DNA from: Paraburkholderia acidicola | GTDB taxonomy: Bacteria > Pseudomonadota > Gammaproteobacteria > Burkholderiales > Burkholderiaceae | Assembly (NCBI RefSeq): GCF_002362315.1 | Contig: NZ_MTZV01000004.1 | Coordinates: forward strand, 1,054,001-1,118,000 | Direction of reading: 5' to 3' | Length of the DNA: 64,000 nucleotides | Shown here: piece after piece, positions 37,586 to 47,573 of the stretch | How the letters are laid out: the number at the start of each line of letters is the position of its first letter | Position numbering within the stretch: the stretch's first letter is position 1 | Notes under the pieces: model-generated | Told to the model about the DNA's origin: nothing | What the model saw: the letters and a program-made list of their open reading frames with translations, nothing else | The model's database searches: none | Program-made: the position numbers and the translations under genes

Positions 37586-38359
37586 ATGAACCCAAACCCG
37601 AACCAGCCCCACCCGCTCGCGCATCTGTTCGACAACAACGATGCGTGGGTCAAGCGCAAGCTCGCTGAAGACCCCGAATTTTTCTCGCGGCTCGCCGACC
37701 AGCAGACTCCCGAATACCTGTGGATCGGTTGCTCGGATTCGCGCGTGCCGGCCAACCAGATCATCGGCCTGCCGCCGGGCGAAGTGTTCGTGCACAGAAA
37801 CATCGCGAACGTCGTCGTGCACAGCGATCTGAACTGCCTGTCGGTGATCCAGTTCGCCGTCGATCTGCTGAAGGTCAAGCACATCATGGTGGTCGGCCAC
37901 TACGGCTGCTCAGGTGTCGGCGCTGCGCTGCACGGCCGGCGTATCGGGCTGGCCGACAACTGGCTGCATCACGTGCAGGATGTGCGCACCAAACACGCGG
38001 CGCTACTCGAGGAATGGCCGATCGGCGACGCGCGGCACCGCCGGCTCGTCGAGCTGAACACGATCGAGCAGGTGGTCAACGTATGCCGCACCACGATCGT
38101 CAACGACGCATGGGCGCGCGGCCAGGACCTCACCGTGCATGGCTGGGTGTACGGCGTGCATGACGGCCGCGTGCGCAATCTCGGCATGACGATCGCGAGC
38201 CTCGACGATCTCGATCCCGCTTACAAGCAATGTGTGGCCGCCGCTTCCGCGGGCCGCGCGCATTCGACCGACAACGACGTGGTCGCCGCCGACGCAGCGA
38301 AGCTCGGCGATGTACCCGCTGTCGTCGCAGGTGTTATCAAGGAGCTGAAACATGAGTGA
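37586..38359 (+). CDS. can: Beta-class carbonic anhydrase
   Basis: A 257-residue zinc enzyme for CO2/bicarbonate interconversion. Zinc ligands are C49, H105 and C108; C49-S-D51-S-R53 is the conserved catalytic dyad motif, and 'VVGHYGCSGV' holds the second pair. The C-terminal 35 residues are an extra tail. Bicarbonate supply would serve biotin carboxylases or anaplerosis. Its 3' end overlaps the thiolase gene by 8 bases, so the two are cotranscribed. Confidence 0.94.
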   Translation: MNPNPNQPHPLAHLFDNNDAWVKRKLAEDPEFFSRLADQQTPEYLWIGCSDSRVPANQIIGLPPGEVFVHRNIANVVVHSDLNCLSVIQFAVDLLKVKHIMVVGHYGCSGVGAALHGRRIGLADNWLHHVQDVRTKHAALLEEWPIGDARHRRLVELNTIEQVVNVCRTTIVNDAWARGQDLTVHGWVYGVHDGRVRNLGMTIASLDDLDPAYKQCVAAASAGRAHSTDNDVVAADAAKLGDVPAVVAGVIKELKHE

Positions 38360-39554
38360 GACAAACGCAACTTCGCGCGATCCGATCGTGATCGTTTCCG
38401 CCGCCCGCACGCCGATGGCGGCGTTTCAGGGCGACTTCGCGACGCTGACCGCGCCGCAACTGGGTTCGGTGGCGATTGCCGCTGCGCTCGAACGCTCCGG
38501 ACTGAAGCCGGAGCAGATCGACGAAGCGGTGATCGGTTGCGTGCTGCCCGCCGGCCTCGGCCAGGCACCCGCACGGCAAGCCGCGCTCGGTGCTGGCCTG
38601 CCGCTGTCCACCGGCAGCACGACGGTCAACAAGATGTGCGGCTCCGGCATGCGCGCAGCGATGTTCGCGCACGACATGCTCGCGGCCGGCTCGATCGATG
38701 TGATCGTCGCGGGCGGCATGGAGAGCATGACCAACGCACCGTATCTGCTGCCGAAGGCACGCGGCGGTATGCGTATGGGCCACGGTCAGGTGATCGATCA
38801 CATGTTTTACGACGGCCTCGAAGACGCGTACGAACGCGGTCGCCTGATGGGCACGTTCGCCGAAGAATGCGCAGCATCGTTCGATTTCACGCGCCAGGCG
38901 CAGGACGCGTTCGCGATCGAATCGCTGCAACGCGCGAAACGTGCGAACGAAGACGGCTCGTTTGCGTGGGAAATTGCACCGGTGAAGGTCGAGAGCCGCA
39001 AGGGCGAGCTCACCATCGAGCGCGACGAACAGCCGTTCAAGGCCAACCTCGACAAGATTCCGACGCTCAAGCCCGCGTTCAGTAAAACCGGCACGGTGAC
39101 GGCAGCGAACTCGTCGTCGATTTCCGACGGGGCCGCGGCGCTCGTGATGATGCGCGAGTCGACTGCACAGAAACTCGGTGTGACACCGCTCGCACGCGTC
39201 GTCGGCCACTCGACGTTCGCGCAGGAGCCGGCGAAGTTCACCACCGCACCGGTCGGCGCGCTGCGCAAACTGTTCGAGCGCAACGGCTGGCGCGCGGATC
39301 AGGTCGATCTGTACGAGATCAACGAAGCGTTCGCAGTCGTCACGATGGCCGCGATGAAGGAACACCATCTGCCGCACGACCGGGTCAACGTGAACGGCGG
39401 CGCGTGTGCGCTCGGTCATCCGATCGGCGCATCGGGTGCGCGTATTCTCGTCACGCTGCTCGGCGCACTGCGGCAACGCGGGTTGAAGCGCGGTGTCGCG
39501 AGCCTGTGTATCGGCGGCGGAGAAGCGACGGCGATGGGCATCGAACTGCTATGA
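38352..39554 (+). CDS. Acetyl-CoA acetyltransferase (thiolase)
   Basis: A 400-residue thiolase. Catalytic residues are C96 ('NKMCGSGM'), H356 ('GGACALGHPIGASG') and C386 ('SLCIGGGEA'). Length and motifs fit the biosynthetic/degradative acetoacetyl-CoA thiolase group (AtoB/PhaA-like). Coupling to a LiuR-like regulator fits a role at the end of leucine catabolism, splitting acetoacetyl-CoA, but PHB synthesis is also possible. It overlaps the carbonic anhydrase gene by 8 bases. Confidence 0.93.
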   Translation: MSETNATSRDPIVIVSAARTPMAAFQGDFATLTAPQLGSVAIAAALERSGLKPEQIDEAVIGCVLPAGLGQAPARQAALGAGLPLSTGSTTVNKMCGSGMRAAMFAHDMLAAGSIDVIVAGGMESMTNAPYLLPKARGGMRMGHGQVIDHMFYDGLEDAYERGRLMGTFAEECAASFDFTRQAQDAFAIESLQRAKRANEDGSFAWEIAPVKVESRKGELTIERDEQPFKANLDKIPTLKPAFSKTGTVTAANSSSISDGAAALVMMRESTAQKLGVTPLARVVGHSTFAQEPAKFTTAPVGALRKLFERNGWRADQVDLYEINEAFAVVTMAAMKEHHLPHDRVNVNGGACALGHPIGASGARILVTLLGALRQRGLKRGVASLCIGGGEATAMGIELL

Positions 39555-39587
39555 ACGCAGCAATGACGAACCGTGTGAGGTGAGTGC

Positions 39588-40265
39588 ATGAAAACTGCGT
39601 TGATCGTAGGCGCGTCGCGTGGCATCGGCCGCGAGTTCGCCCGCCAGTACCTGCACGCGGGCTGGCGCGTGCTTGCCACCGCACGCGACGACGACGCACT
39701 CGATGCGCTCACCGCGCTCGGCGCACAACCCTTTCCACTCGACATCACCGAGCCCGCTGAAATCGCTACGCTCGGTGACAAGCTCGCCAATGAACGGCTC
39801 GACGTCGCGCTTGTTGTGTCCGGAGTGTACGGGCCGCGCACCGACGGCGTCGAGACGATCACGTCCGAAGACTTCGATCACGTGATGATCACCAACGTGC
39901 GCGGACCGATGCAGTTGCTGCCGGTGCTGCTACCGCGCGTCGAAGAAGCGGGCGGCGTGCTCGCGGTGCTGTCGAGCAAGATGGGCAGCATCACGGAAGC
40001 GACCGGCACGACGGGCTGGCTGTATCGCGCGAGCAAGGCGGCGCTCAACGACGCGTTGAAGATCGCTTCGCTGCAGACGCGGCGTGCGGTTTGCGTCGCG
40101 CTGCATCCCGGCTGGGTACGCACCGACATGGGTGGCTCACAGGCAGCGATCGATCCGGAACATAGCGTCAGCGGTATGCGCAACGTGCTCGCGCAGGCCG
40201 CGGGCGCGCACGCGACATTCAACGGTCGCTTCTATCAGTACGACGGCACGCCACTCGAATGGTGA
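39588..40265 (+). CDS. Short-chain dehydrogenase/reductase, C-factor-like
   Basis: A 225-residue SDR with the cofactor motif GASRGIG (8-14) and catalytic S130, Y146 and K150. Its short length and 'VVSGVYGP' in place of NNAG put it in the C-factor/CsgA-like sub-group of SDRs, whose physiological substrates are mostly unknown. It begins 33 bp after the thiolase stop and its end overlaps ychJ by 7 bases, so it belongs to the same operon. Confidence 0.88.
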   Translation: MKTALIVGASRGIGREFARQYLHAGWRVLATARDDDALDALTALGAQPFPLDITEPAEIATLGDKLANERLDVALVVSGVYGPRTDGVETITSEDFDHVMITNVRGPMQLLPVLLPRVEEAGGVLAVLSSKMGSITEATGTTGWLYRASKAALNDALKIASLQTRRAVCVALHPGWVRTDMGGSQAAIDPEHSVSGMRNVLAQAAGAHATFNGRFYQYDGTPLEW

Positions 40266-40711
40266 GCGCGCCTGTGCCTTCCGTGTGCCCCTGTGGCGGC
40301 GCCACACCCGGCCAGCGCAGCGGCGCTGCTGCGCCGTCGTTCGCACAATGTTGTGGACGTTTCATCGATGGCGATGCGATTGCGCCGGACGCGCTTACGT
40401 TGATGCGCTCGCGATACAGCGCCTACGTGCTCGGCAAGACTGCTTATTTGCGCGCAACCTGGGCGCCACAGACCTGCCCCGCCGATCTCGATGCGTCTGA
40501 GGCATCGAACTCATCTAACTCATCTAACGCGACGCGCTGGCTCGGTCTCCAGATCAAACGCTTCACCCCACTCGACGCAACCCATGCCGAAGTCGAATTC
40601 GTCGCACGATACAAGATTGGCGGTCGCGCGCACCGGTTGCACGAACTGAGCCGCTTCGTTCGCGACGACAGCGGCTGGCGTTACGTTGACGGCGACATCC
40701 GCGAAGACTGA
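40259..40711 (+). CDS. YchJ family protein (UPF0225, SEC-C-like zinc motif)
   Basis: A 150-residue protein of the YchJ family. The N-terminal cysteines 'CPCGG' and 'CCGRFIDG' make the zinc-binding SEC-C-like motif, followed by 'ALTLMRSRYSAYVLGKTAYLRATW' and 'EVEFVARYKIGGRAHRLHELSRFVRDDSGWRYVDGD'. An insertion of Ser/Asn repeats around residues 78-90 is unusual and reads like a short repeat expansion. E. coli YchJ has two zinc motifs; here the C-terminal one is absent. Function unknown. Overlaps the SDR gene. Confidence 0.87.
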   Translation: MVSAPVPSVCPCGGATPGQRSGAAAPSFAQCCGRFIDGDAIAPDALTLMRSRYSAYVLGKTAYLRATWAPQTCPADLDASEASNSSNSSNATRWLGLQIKRFTPLDATHAEVEFVARYKIGGRAHRLHELSRFVRDDSGWRYVDGDIRED

Positions 40712-41280
40712 CGCAGCGACGCGATATCGTCGGAGCTGCACGTGTCGCGCTTCAAGTCCTGCTTACCACCCGTTACATAAGCCCCTTCCGGCTCCGGCTT
40801 CACGTACTGTTCAAGTGTTGGCCGCACGCCACATGGTTTTCCCGTCATCGCCGCGACACCTGGTCCTGCGCCTCTGCACGGCGCCTTCCGGGCGCCACCT
40901 GGCGGTCACTCCAGCGCGACGTGCCACTCGGCAATTTTTTCGCTGCGGGCTTGTCCCGAATTGCACAAACCAAAATTGTCGTGCCAGTATCGCTCCACAG
41001 GTTGTGCAGCGTTACGTCGCGAGGAGCGGCTCAACACCGTCCTCGTGCGATACCAAAGTGTAGATCCGGTATCGCGTAGCGCTCATCTTCGGCGCGTGGG
41101 GTCGCGTCGGTCGACAGACGGTTCACTCGTTGCGATCTCCAGCAGCGTGCGCGTGCAAGCGCTCATGCATGTCAGTGGCTTGTTGTTGTCAAACGGCGCT
41201 GTAACGAGTCCGTAAGGCGATCCGGTTGCATGACCTCGGGCGAAGGGCTTCAAGGCAGATCTTCAAGGTGGGCGTAGCAG
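40712..41280. other. Intergenic region upstream of the secreted hydrolase gene
   Basis: In these 569 bases I see no gene; the 125-codon frame at 40686-41063 overlaps ychJ, is Arg/Ser/Thr-rich and lacks a start signal. An 8-base inverted repeat is at 41047-41075. Confidence 0.55.
41047..41075. promoter_or_regulatory. Inverted repeat upstream of the secreted hydrolase gene
   Basis: GCGATACC (41047-41054) and GGTATCGC (41068-41075) are perfect 8-base arms with 13 bases between. It stands about 205 bp before the start codon at 41281. Operator or cruciform; no T-run follows. Confidence 0.35.
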
Positions 41281-42630
41281 ATGGCGTTCAGAAGGGTTCA
41301 GGCGGGATGTAAGGCGGTCTGTGCATGTGCGGCGTTCGTTGCGCTCACTGCGTCGTCCGCACACGCCGATCCGCTGTTCGCTTCATCGACGAATGCGCCA
41401 GTCAAGCCGGTTAATTCAGCGTCCGCTCAACAACAGGTCGGCCCGCTCTCCAGCGCGCAGGTCCAGCGTCTCTCACTCGAAGACGACGCATGGTTGCCCA
41501 GCGCGCGCCTCAACCAGCAGATCCTGCGCATCCCCACCGATTCCTCCGGCGACATCACACTCGAAACGACCGTCTACAAGCCGGACGGTGCGGGTCCGTT
41601 CCCGATGATCGTCTTCAATCACGGCAAGATGCCCGGCGACCCACGCAACCAGGCGCGCAGCGATCCGCTGCCGTTCGCGCGCGAGTTTGTGCGCCGCGGC
41701 TACGTCGTCGTCGCACCGAACCGGCGCGGCTTTGCGGAATCGGGCGGCGTCTACGAACAGGACGGCTGCGATGTCGAACGCAACGGTATCGGCCAGGCCG
41801 CCGACGTCGCCGCGACCATCGACTACATGTCGAAGCAACCGTATGTCGACGCACAGCACATCGTCGTGGCCGGCACCTCGCATGGTGGCCTCGCCACGAT
41901 CGCCTATGGCGCGCAGGCTGCATCGGGCGTACGCGCACTGATCAATTTCTCGGGCGGTCTGCGCCAGGATGCATGCAACGACTGGCAGGGCAACCTGACC
42001 CACGCGTTCGGCGCTTACGGCGAGAAGACGCATGTGCCGTCGCTGTGGCTCTACGGCGACAACGATTCGATCTGGCCCGCCGCGCTGATCACGAAGATGT
42101 ACACCACGTACACGACTGCGCTCGGCTCCGACGTGCGGCACGGTGTCGGTTCGACGATGATTGACTTCGGTATCTACAAGGACGATGCGCACCGGCTGGT
42201 CGGCGATCGTGACGGCGTGCGCGTATGGTGGCCCGCCGTCGAGAGTTTCCTTGCGCGTGTCGGTATGCCGACGGGTGTGCAGTATCGTGTGGAAGAGGCG
42301 CCCGAGCCGAAGGCGACCGGCTTCGCGGCGGTCGAAGCGATCGACTCGGTGCCGTTCGTCGACGAAAGCGGTCGCGCCGGCTATCGCAACTTCCTGCACC
42401 AGTACCCGAGCCGTGCTTTCGCGGTGTCCAATTCGGGAGCGTGGTCGTGGGCCGAAGGCGGTGACGATCCGAAGGCGGTGGCCATCTCGAACTGCCAGAA
42501 GCACAGCAGCGATCCGTGCCGGCTGTATGCGGTGAACGACATCGTGGTGTGGAAGGACACGTCGGCCACGGCATCTGATCCCGGTGCGGTTGATCCTGCG
42601 GTGCATAAGCCCGCGCTCGCGAGCCGTTAA
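41281..42630 (+). CDS. Secreted alpha/beta hydrolase with C-terminal extra domain
   Basis: A 449-residue exported protein with a signal peptide ending 'SSAHA|D' at about residue 29. The alpha/beta hydrolase core (about 85-330) resembles dienelactone hydrolase/prolyl oligopeptidase-like proteins: 'MIVFNHGK', 'PNRRGFAESGGVYEQ' and the nucleophile S200 in GTSHGG; D and H are likely in 'YGDNDSIWP' and 'KDDAHRL'. A second domain (about 370-430) has 'RAFAVSNSGAWSWAEGGDDP' then a two-cysteine 'NCQKHSSDPCRLYAVND' motif that resembles DUF4189-type repeats. Substrate unknown. Confidence 0.83.
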   Translation: MAFRRVQAGCKAVCACAAFVALTASSAHADPLFASSTNAPVKPVNSASAQQQVGPLSSAQVQRLSLEDDAWLPSARLNQQILRIPTDSSGDITLETTVYKPDGAGPFPMIVFNHGKMPGDPRNQARSDPLPFAREFVRRGYVVVAPNRRGFAESGGVYEQDGCDVERNGIGQAADVAATIDYMSKQPYVDAQHIVVAGTSHGGLATIAYGAQAASGVRALINFSGGLRQDACNDWQGNLTHAFGAYGEKTHVPSLWLYGDNDSIWPAALITKMYTTYTTALGSDVRHGVGSTMIDFGIYKDDAHRLVGDRDGVRVWWPAVESFLARVGMPTGVQYRVEEAPEPKATGFAAVEAIDSVPFVDESGRAGYRNFLHQYPSRAFAVSNSGAWSWAEGGDDPKAVAISNCQKHSSDPCRLYAVNDIVVWKDTSATASDPGAVDPAVHKPALASR

Positions 42631-43137
42631 TTTCCCCTGTAGCAATAATCTCCGGCGTGTAGTTGCTTGCGCGTCGTCGCTGTTGCGTTCTGCACGGCCC
42701 CTCTCGCTTACCGGTTCCTACCACCCCGTCCCCACCGCCCGATGCGAAAAACATCGCGTCGAGACCGCTCCATCCTCCCTCGAATTCAGCTACCGCACCG
42801 CCGTTCTGATCAAAAGTCTTCCATTTCCCCCACCCGCCATCCGATTTTTTTAGTCACCCCCCACTACTTTGCCGTCGTCATCTGCGGTCTTTTCTGCCCT
42901 TCTGGCGCGATCGGCTCCGTGCTGTCGAAAACACCCGCTAACGCCCGCCCAGCCTGGCTCTCCGGCTTTTTTCCGGGGTAGTGCATCGGGCCGGTTAACA
43001 CGCTAATCTCCGCCTGGAATGGCGAACGGCACGACTCGACAGCCTGTATCGAGCCCCACATTCAGCACCTGAATCGCAATGCGGTTCAGGTGCGCGCTGC
43101 GCAAACCGTTCGCCTGCTTCCATGTCCCGGAGTCCGT
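42631..43137. other. Intergenic region upstream of the biotin operon
   Basis: About 507 bases with no gene that I can support. The stretch at 42830-42900 is comparatively AT- and pyrimidine-rich. The only clear structure is the nested inverted repeat at 43061-43093 just before bioA. Confidence 0.6.
43061..43093 (+). promoter_or_regulatory. Nested inverted repeat in the bioA leader
   Basis: GCACCTGAA (43065-43073) and TTCAGGTGC (43085-43093) are perfect 9-base arms with 11 bases between; TTCAG-CAC-CTGAA (43061-43073) is itself a dyad. It ends 44 bp before the GTG start. A candidate operator or RNA hairpin controlling the bio operon. Confidence 0.5.
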
Positions 43138-44487
43138 GTGAACCCATCCGCATCAACCGAAGACTGGGTCGCCCGCAGCCTGCGCGCTGTCTGGCACCCC
43201 TGCACGCAGATGAAACACCACGAGCGCCTGCCACTCGTGGCGGTTGCTCGCGGCGCCGGCGCGTGGCTGTACGACCGCGACGGACATCGCTACCTCGATG
43301 CGATCAGTTCGTGGTGGGTCAACCTGTTCGGCCACGCGAATCCGCGCATCAATGCCGCGCTGAAAACACAGCTCGACACGCTCGAGCACGCGATGCTTGC
43401 CGGTTGCACCCACGAGCCTGCCGTCGAACTCGCCGAGCGGCTCGGTGCGCTGACCGATCACACGCTCGGCCATGCGTTCTTCGCTTCCGATGGCGCCTCA
43501 GCCGTCGAGATCGCGCTGAAAATGAGCTTCCACACATGGCGCAATCGCGGCTTCGATGAGAAACGCGAATTCGTTTGCGTCGCGAACAGCTATCACGGCG
43601 AGACGATCGGCGCGCTCGGGGTCACCGATGTTGCGTTGTTCAAGGACGCCTACGATCCGTTGATCCGACATGCGCACGTGGTCGCTTCGCCCGATGCACG
43701 GCACGCACAGCCCGGCGAAAACGCGCAGGATGTCGCCCGCCGCGCACTCGACAGCGTGCGTGTGCTGTTCGAAGCACGCAGCACGAAGATCGCTGCGTTG
43801 ATCGTCGAGCCGCTCGTGCAATGTGCGGCCGGTATGGCCATGCACGACGCGTCGTATATCGCTGGTCTGCGTGCGCTGTGCGATCAATACGGTGTGCATC
43901 TGATCGCCGATGAAATCGCCGTGGGCTGTGGCCGCACCGGCACATTCTTCGCGTGCGAACAGGCGCAGGTATGGCCGGATTTTCTGTGTCTGTCGAAAGG
44001 CATCAGCGGCGGCTATCTGCCGTTGTCGATCGTGCTGTCGCGTGACGAGATCTACGCGGCGTTCTATGACGACGACACTGCGCGCGGCTTCCTGCATTCG
44101 CATTCGTACACGGGCAATCCGCTCGCATGCCGCGCCGCGCTCGCCACCCTCGATCTGTTCGCGAGCGACGATGTGCTCGCAACCAACGCACGCAAGTCAG
44201 CAACGCTGCGCGCGGCGCTTGCGCCGCTCGGCGAGCATCCGCAGGTGCGCAACCTGCGTCAATGCGGAACGATCTTCGCTTTCGATGCCGCGCTCGACGA
44301 CCCAAACGCCGCGAAAACATTCTCACGCCGCTTCTTCGAACACGCGCTGCAACGCGAACTGCTGCTGCGCCCGATCGGCACGACCGTGTACCTGATGCCG
44401 CCATACATTCTCGACGACAGCGAACTCGACCTGCTCGCCACACGCACGCGCGAAACGTTCGACGCAACACTGAAGGAGACCCGCTGA
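43138..44487 (+). CDS. bioA: Adenosylmethionine-8-amino-7-oxononanoate aminotransferase
   Basis: A 449-residue PLP enzyme that aminates KAPA to DAPA with S-adenosylmethionine as donor, the third step of the biotin ring pathway. The PLP lysine is K287 ('[12 protein letters not shown]') with D258 in 'IADEIAVG'; '[17 protein letters not shown]' and '[17 protein letters not shown]' are typical of BioA rather than other class III aminotransferases. The GTG at 43138 has GGAG 5 bases upstream and is preferred over the GTG at 43090. Its stop overlaps the bioF ATG (TGATG). Confidence 0.95.
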   Translation: MNPSASTEDWVARSLRAVWHPCTQMKHHERLPLVAVARGAGAWLYDRDGHRYLDAISSWWVNLFGHANPRINAALKTQLDTLEHAMLAGCTHEPAVELAERLGALTDHTLGHAFFASDGASAVEIALKMSFHTWRNRGFDEKREFVCVANSYHGETIGALGVTDVALFKDAYDPLIRHAHVVASPDARHAQPGENAQDVARRALDSVRVLFEARSTKIAALIVEPLVQCAAGMAMHDASYIAGLRALCDQYGVHLIADEIAVGCGRTGTFFACEQAQVWPDFLCLSKGISGGYLPLSIVLSRDEIYAAFYDDDTARGFLHSHSYTGNPLACRAALATLDLFASDDVLATNARKSATLRAALAPLGEHPQVRNLRQCGTIFAFDAALDDPNAAKTFSRRFFEHALQRELLLRPIGTTVYLMPPYILDDSELDLLATRTRETFDATLKETR

Positions 44488-45683
44488 TGCAACTACTGGC
44501 TACCCTCGAACAGGGTTTGAAAGACATTGACGCACGCGGCCTGCGCCGTCGGCGACGGATTGCGGATACGCCGTGTGCGGCGCACATGACGGTCGATGGC
44601 CGCGAGATCGTTGGCTTTGCGAGCAACGATTACCTTGGCCTTGCTGCGCATCCGCAGCTTGTCGCGGCGCTTGCCGAAGGCGCGCAGCGCTATGGCGCGG
44701 GCAGCGGCGGCTCGCATCTGCTCGGCGGCCATTCGCGTGCGCATGCGCAACTCGAAGACGATCTCGCTGCATTTGCCGGCGGCTTCGTCGATGCGCCGCG
44801 TGCGTTGTACTTCAGCACCGGCTACATGGCGAATCTGGCGACACTGACCGCGCTCGCGGGCCGCGGCACGACGCTCTTTTCAGACGCGCTGAATCATGCG
44901 TCGCTGATCGACGGTGCGCGGCTGTCGCGCGCCGAAGTGCAGATCTATCCGCACGCCGATACCGATACGTTGAGCGCGCTGCTCGATGCGTCCACGGCCG
45001 AAACGAAACTGATCGTCACCGACAGCGTGTTCAGCATGGACGGCGACGTTGCACCGTTGGCGCAGTTGCTCGAACTGGCCGAGCGGCACGGCGCATGGCT
45101 CGTCGTCGACGATGCGCATGGCTTCGGCGTGCTTGGTCCGCAGGGACGCGGCGCGATTGCCCAAGCGGCGCTGCGTTCGCCGCATCTGATCTCGATCGGC
45201 ACGCTCGGCAAGGCGGCTGGTGTGTCGGGTGCATTCGTCACTGCGCATGCAACGGTGATCGAATGGCTCGTGCAACGCGCGCGGCCGTACATCTTCACAA
45301 CCGCATCGACGCCTGCTGTCGCGCATGCGGTATCGGCGAGCGTGCGCATCATCGCGGGTGCTGAAGGGGATACGCGTCGTGCGCATCTGCAGCAGTTGAT
45401 CGAGCGCACCCGCACCATGCTCAAGACGACACCGTGGTTGCCGGTCGATTCGCATACCGCCGTGCAGCCGTTGATTATCGGCAGCAACGAAGCGGCGCTT
45501 GCCGCGGCCGACGCGCTCGATCACGCGGGACTGTGGGTGCCCGCGATCCGTCCGCCGACCGTGCCAGTCGGCACGTCGCGCCTGCGCATTTCGTTGTCGG
45601 CGGCACATTCGCACGGCGATCTCGATCGTCTCGACGCAGCACTCGCTCGACTCGGCACTGCAATGGTCGCGGAGGCTGCATGA
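44487..45683 (+). CDS. bioF: 8-amino-7-oxononanoate synthase
   Basis: A 398-residue PLP enzyme joining pimeloyl-ACP/CoA and alanine to give KAPA. The PLP lysine is K242 in '[15 protein letters not shown]'; '[12 protein letters not shown]' gives the ring-stacking and pyridine-binding residues D209 and H211; '[11 protein letters not shown]' and '[19 protein letters not shown]' are family hallmarks. GAAGGAG precedes the ATG. It overlaps bioA by 1 base and bioD by 4. Confidence 0.96.
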   Translation: MQLLATLEQGLKDIDARGLRRRRRIADTPCAAHMTVDGREIVGFASNDYLGLAAHPQLVAALAEGAQRYGAGSGGSHLLGGHSRAHAQLEDDLAAFAGGFVDAPRALYFSTGYMANLATLTALAGRGTTLFSDALNHASLIDGARLSRAEVQIYPHADTDTLSALLDASTAETKLIVTDSVFSMDGDVAPLAQLLELAERHGAWLVVDDAHGFGVLGPQGRGAIAQAALRSPHLISIGTLGKAAGVSGAFVTAHATVIEWLVQRARPYIFTTASTPAVAHAVSASVRIIAGAEGDTRRAHLQQLIERTRTMLKTTPWLPVDSHTAVQPLIIGSNEAALAAADALDHAGLWVPAIRPPTVPVGTSRLRISLSAAHSHGDLDRLDAALARLGTAMVAEAA

Positions 45684-46441
45684 GCGCACTGTCGCTGTTC
45701 GTCACCGGCACTGACACCGAGATCGGCAAGACGCTGGTTTCCACCGCGTTGCTCCGCGGATTCGTGCGCGCGGGACTGCGTGCCGCTGCAATGAAGCCGG
45801 TCGCAGCGGGCGCGTTCGAAGTGGAGGGTGTCTGGCATAACGAAGACGCCGATCAACTCGACGCCGCCGCGAACGTGCTGCTACCGCCCGCGATCCGCAC
45901 GCCGTATCTGCTGAAAGAACCCGCGGCGCCACACGTCGCCGCCGCGCTGGAAGGCGTGACGCTCGACGTAGAACGCATCGTCGAGTCTCATGCGCAGGCG
46001 TCGCGTACCGCGGATGTGGTGGTCGTCGAAGGCGTCGGCGGTTTTTGCGTGCCGCTCACCGACACCCACGACACCGCCGATCTGGCACGCCTGCTGAACC
46101 TGCCCGTGGTGCTCGTGGTTGGCATGCGGCTCGGTTGCATCAGTCACGCATTGCTTACTGCCGAAGCAATCACCGCGCGTGGGCTGCACATCGCCGGCTG
46201 GGTTGCAAACCGTGTCGACCCGAACATGCGCTTTGCCGACGAGAACATCGCCGCGATTCGCGAACGGCTCGAACATCGATACGGCGCACCGCTGCTCGGC
46301 ACCGTACCGCATCTAAACCCCACATCCGCCGATGTCGCAGCGGAACATCTCGACATCGCCGCACTCCTGCACACGCTGCGCACGTTATGCACGTTACGCA
46401 TCGCACAGCACCCGACCCGACTCCCCGTCATTCATTCATGA
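45680..46441 (+). CDS. bioD: Dethiobiotin synthetase
   Basis: A 253-residue ATP-dependent carboxylase that closes the ureido ring from DAPA and CO2. The P-loop is G10-TDTEIGKT-18; 'MKPVAAG', '[10 protein letters not shown]' and '[16 protein letters not shown]' are further family motifs. The last 15 or so residues repeat 'LRTLCTLR', an oddity at the C-terminus. Starts with a 4-base overlap with bioF and GGAGG 6 bases upstream. Confidence 0.95.
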   Translation: MSALSLFVTGTDTEIGKTLVSTALLRGFVRAGLRAAAMKPVAAGAFEVEGVWHNEDADQLDAAANVLLPPAIRTPYLLKEPAAPHVAAALEGVTLDVERIVESHAQASRTADVVVVEGVGGFCVPLTDTHDTADLARLLNLPVVLVVGMRLGCISHALLTAEAITARGLHIAGWVANRVDPNMRFADENIAAIRERLEHRYGAPLLGTVPHLNPTSADVAAEHLDIAALLHTLRTLCTLRIAQHPTRLPVIHS

Positions 46442-46452
46442 GGATCGACGAC

Positions 46453-47532
46453 ATGACTTCACTGCATACCGGTTCGATAACTGCCCCCGCACCTGCCGTC
46501 GCAGCGACAGCTTCAGAAGCCACGCTCGCCCGCTGGCGCATCGCCGACATCGTCGCGCTGTACGAACTGCCGTTCAACGACTTGCTGTTTCGCGCGCAGC
46601 AAACCCATCGCGAGCACTTCGATGCCAACACCGTGCAACTCTCGACGCTACTGTCGATCAAGACCGGTGGCTGCGAAGAAGACTGCGCGTACTGCCCGCA
46701 ATCGGTTCACCACGACACCGGCCTGAAAGCCGACAAGCTGATGCCGGTCGACGACGTGCTCGCGGCCGCACGCCTCGCCAAGGAGAACGGTGCCACGCGC
46801 TTCTGCATGGGCGCCGCATGGCGTAATCCGAAAGACCGCCATCTCGAACCGATCAAGGACATGATCCGCGGTGTGAAGGCGATGGGCCTCGAAACCTGCG
46901 TGACGCTCGGTATGCTCGAAACGCACCAGGCGGAAGGTCTGCGCGAAGCCGGGCTCGATTACTACAACCACAACCTCGATACGTCGCCGGAGTTCTACGG
47001 GCAGATCATCTCGACGCGCACCTATCAGGACCGGCTGGACACGCTGGAGCGTGTGCGCGATGCGGGCATCAACGTGTGCTGCGGCGGCATCGTCGGGCTC
47101 GGTGAATCGCGTCGCGAACGTGCCGGGCTGATCGCTCAGCTTGCAAACATGGACCCGTACCCCGAGTCGGTGCCGATCAACAATCTCGTGCAGGTGGAAG
47201 GCACGCCGCTCACCGGTACCGAGGCGCTCGATCCATTCGAGTTCGTGCGCACGATTGCGGTTGCACGTATCACCATGCCGCGCGCGATGGTGCGGCTGTC
47301 GGCAGGGCGTGAACAGATGGACGAGGCGCTGCAGGCGATGTGCTTCCTCGCTGGTGCGAATTCGATTTTCTACGGCGACCAGTTGCTCACCACGAGCAAC
47401 CCGCAGGCGGAAGCGGACCGGAAGCTGCTCGAGCGTCTTGGTATGCGCGCGGAAGCCGCGCAGCAAATGCCGCTCGATTCGCACGGCTGCGAACACGCAT
47501 GCGATGGGCACGCGCAATCGGCTGCGAATTAG
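46453..47532 (+). CDS. bioB: Biotin synthase
   Basis: A 359-residue radical-SAM enzyme that inserts sulfur into dethiobiotin. The [4Fe-4S] cysteines are C74, C78 and C81 in '[13 protein letters not shown]'; '[27 protein letters not shown]' and 'RLSAGREQM' (arginine ligand of the second [2Fe-2S] cluster) are diagnostic. An ATG at 46438 would overlap bioD by 4 bases, but GAGGA at 46439-46444 fits the ATG at 46453 best. Last gene of the bio operon, ending in a strong terminator. Confidence 0.96.
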   Translation: MTSLHTGSITAPAPAVAATASEATLARWRIADIVALYELPFNDLLFRAQQTHREHFDANTVQLSTLLSIKTGGCEEDCAYCPQSVHHDTGLKADKLMPVDDVLAAARLAKENGATRFCMGAAWRNPKDRHLEPIKDMIRGVKAMGLETCVTLGMLETHQAEGLREAGLDYYNHNLDTSPEFYGQIISTRTYQDRLDTLERVRDAGINVCCGGIVGLGESRRERAGLIAQLANMDPYPESVPINNLVQVEGTPLTGTEALDPFEFVRTIAVARITMPRAMVRLSAGREQMDEALQAMCFLAGANSIFYGDQLLTTSNPQAEADRKLLERLGMRAEAAQQMPLDSHGCEHACDGHAQSAAN

Positions 47533-47573
47533 AACTGCGCAAGTTCTCCGACTGACCGGCCGATGCTGGAAAT

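Noticed and set aside
40686..41063. A 125-codon frame after ychJ
   Set aside because: Overlaps ychJ, is Ser/Arg/Thr-rich and has no start signal or recognisable domain.
41473..42645. A 390-codon minus-strand frame opposite the secreted hydrolase
   Set aside because: Composition is typical of an antisense shadow and it has no recognisable motifs.
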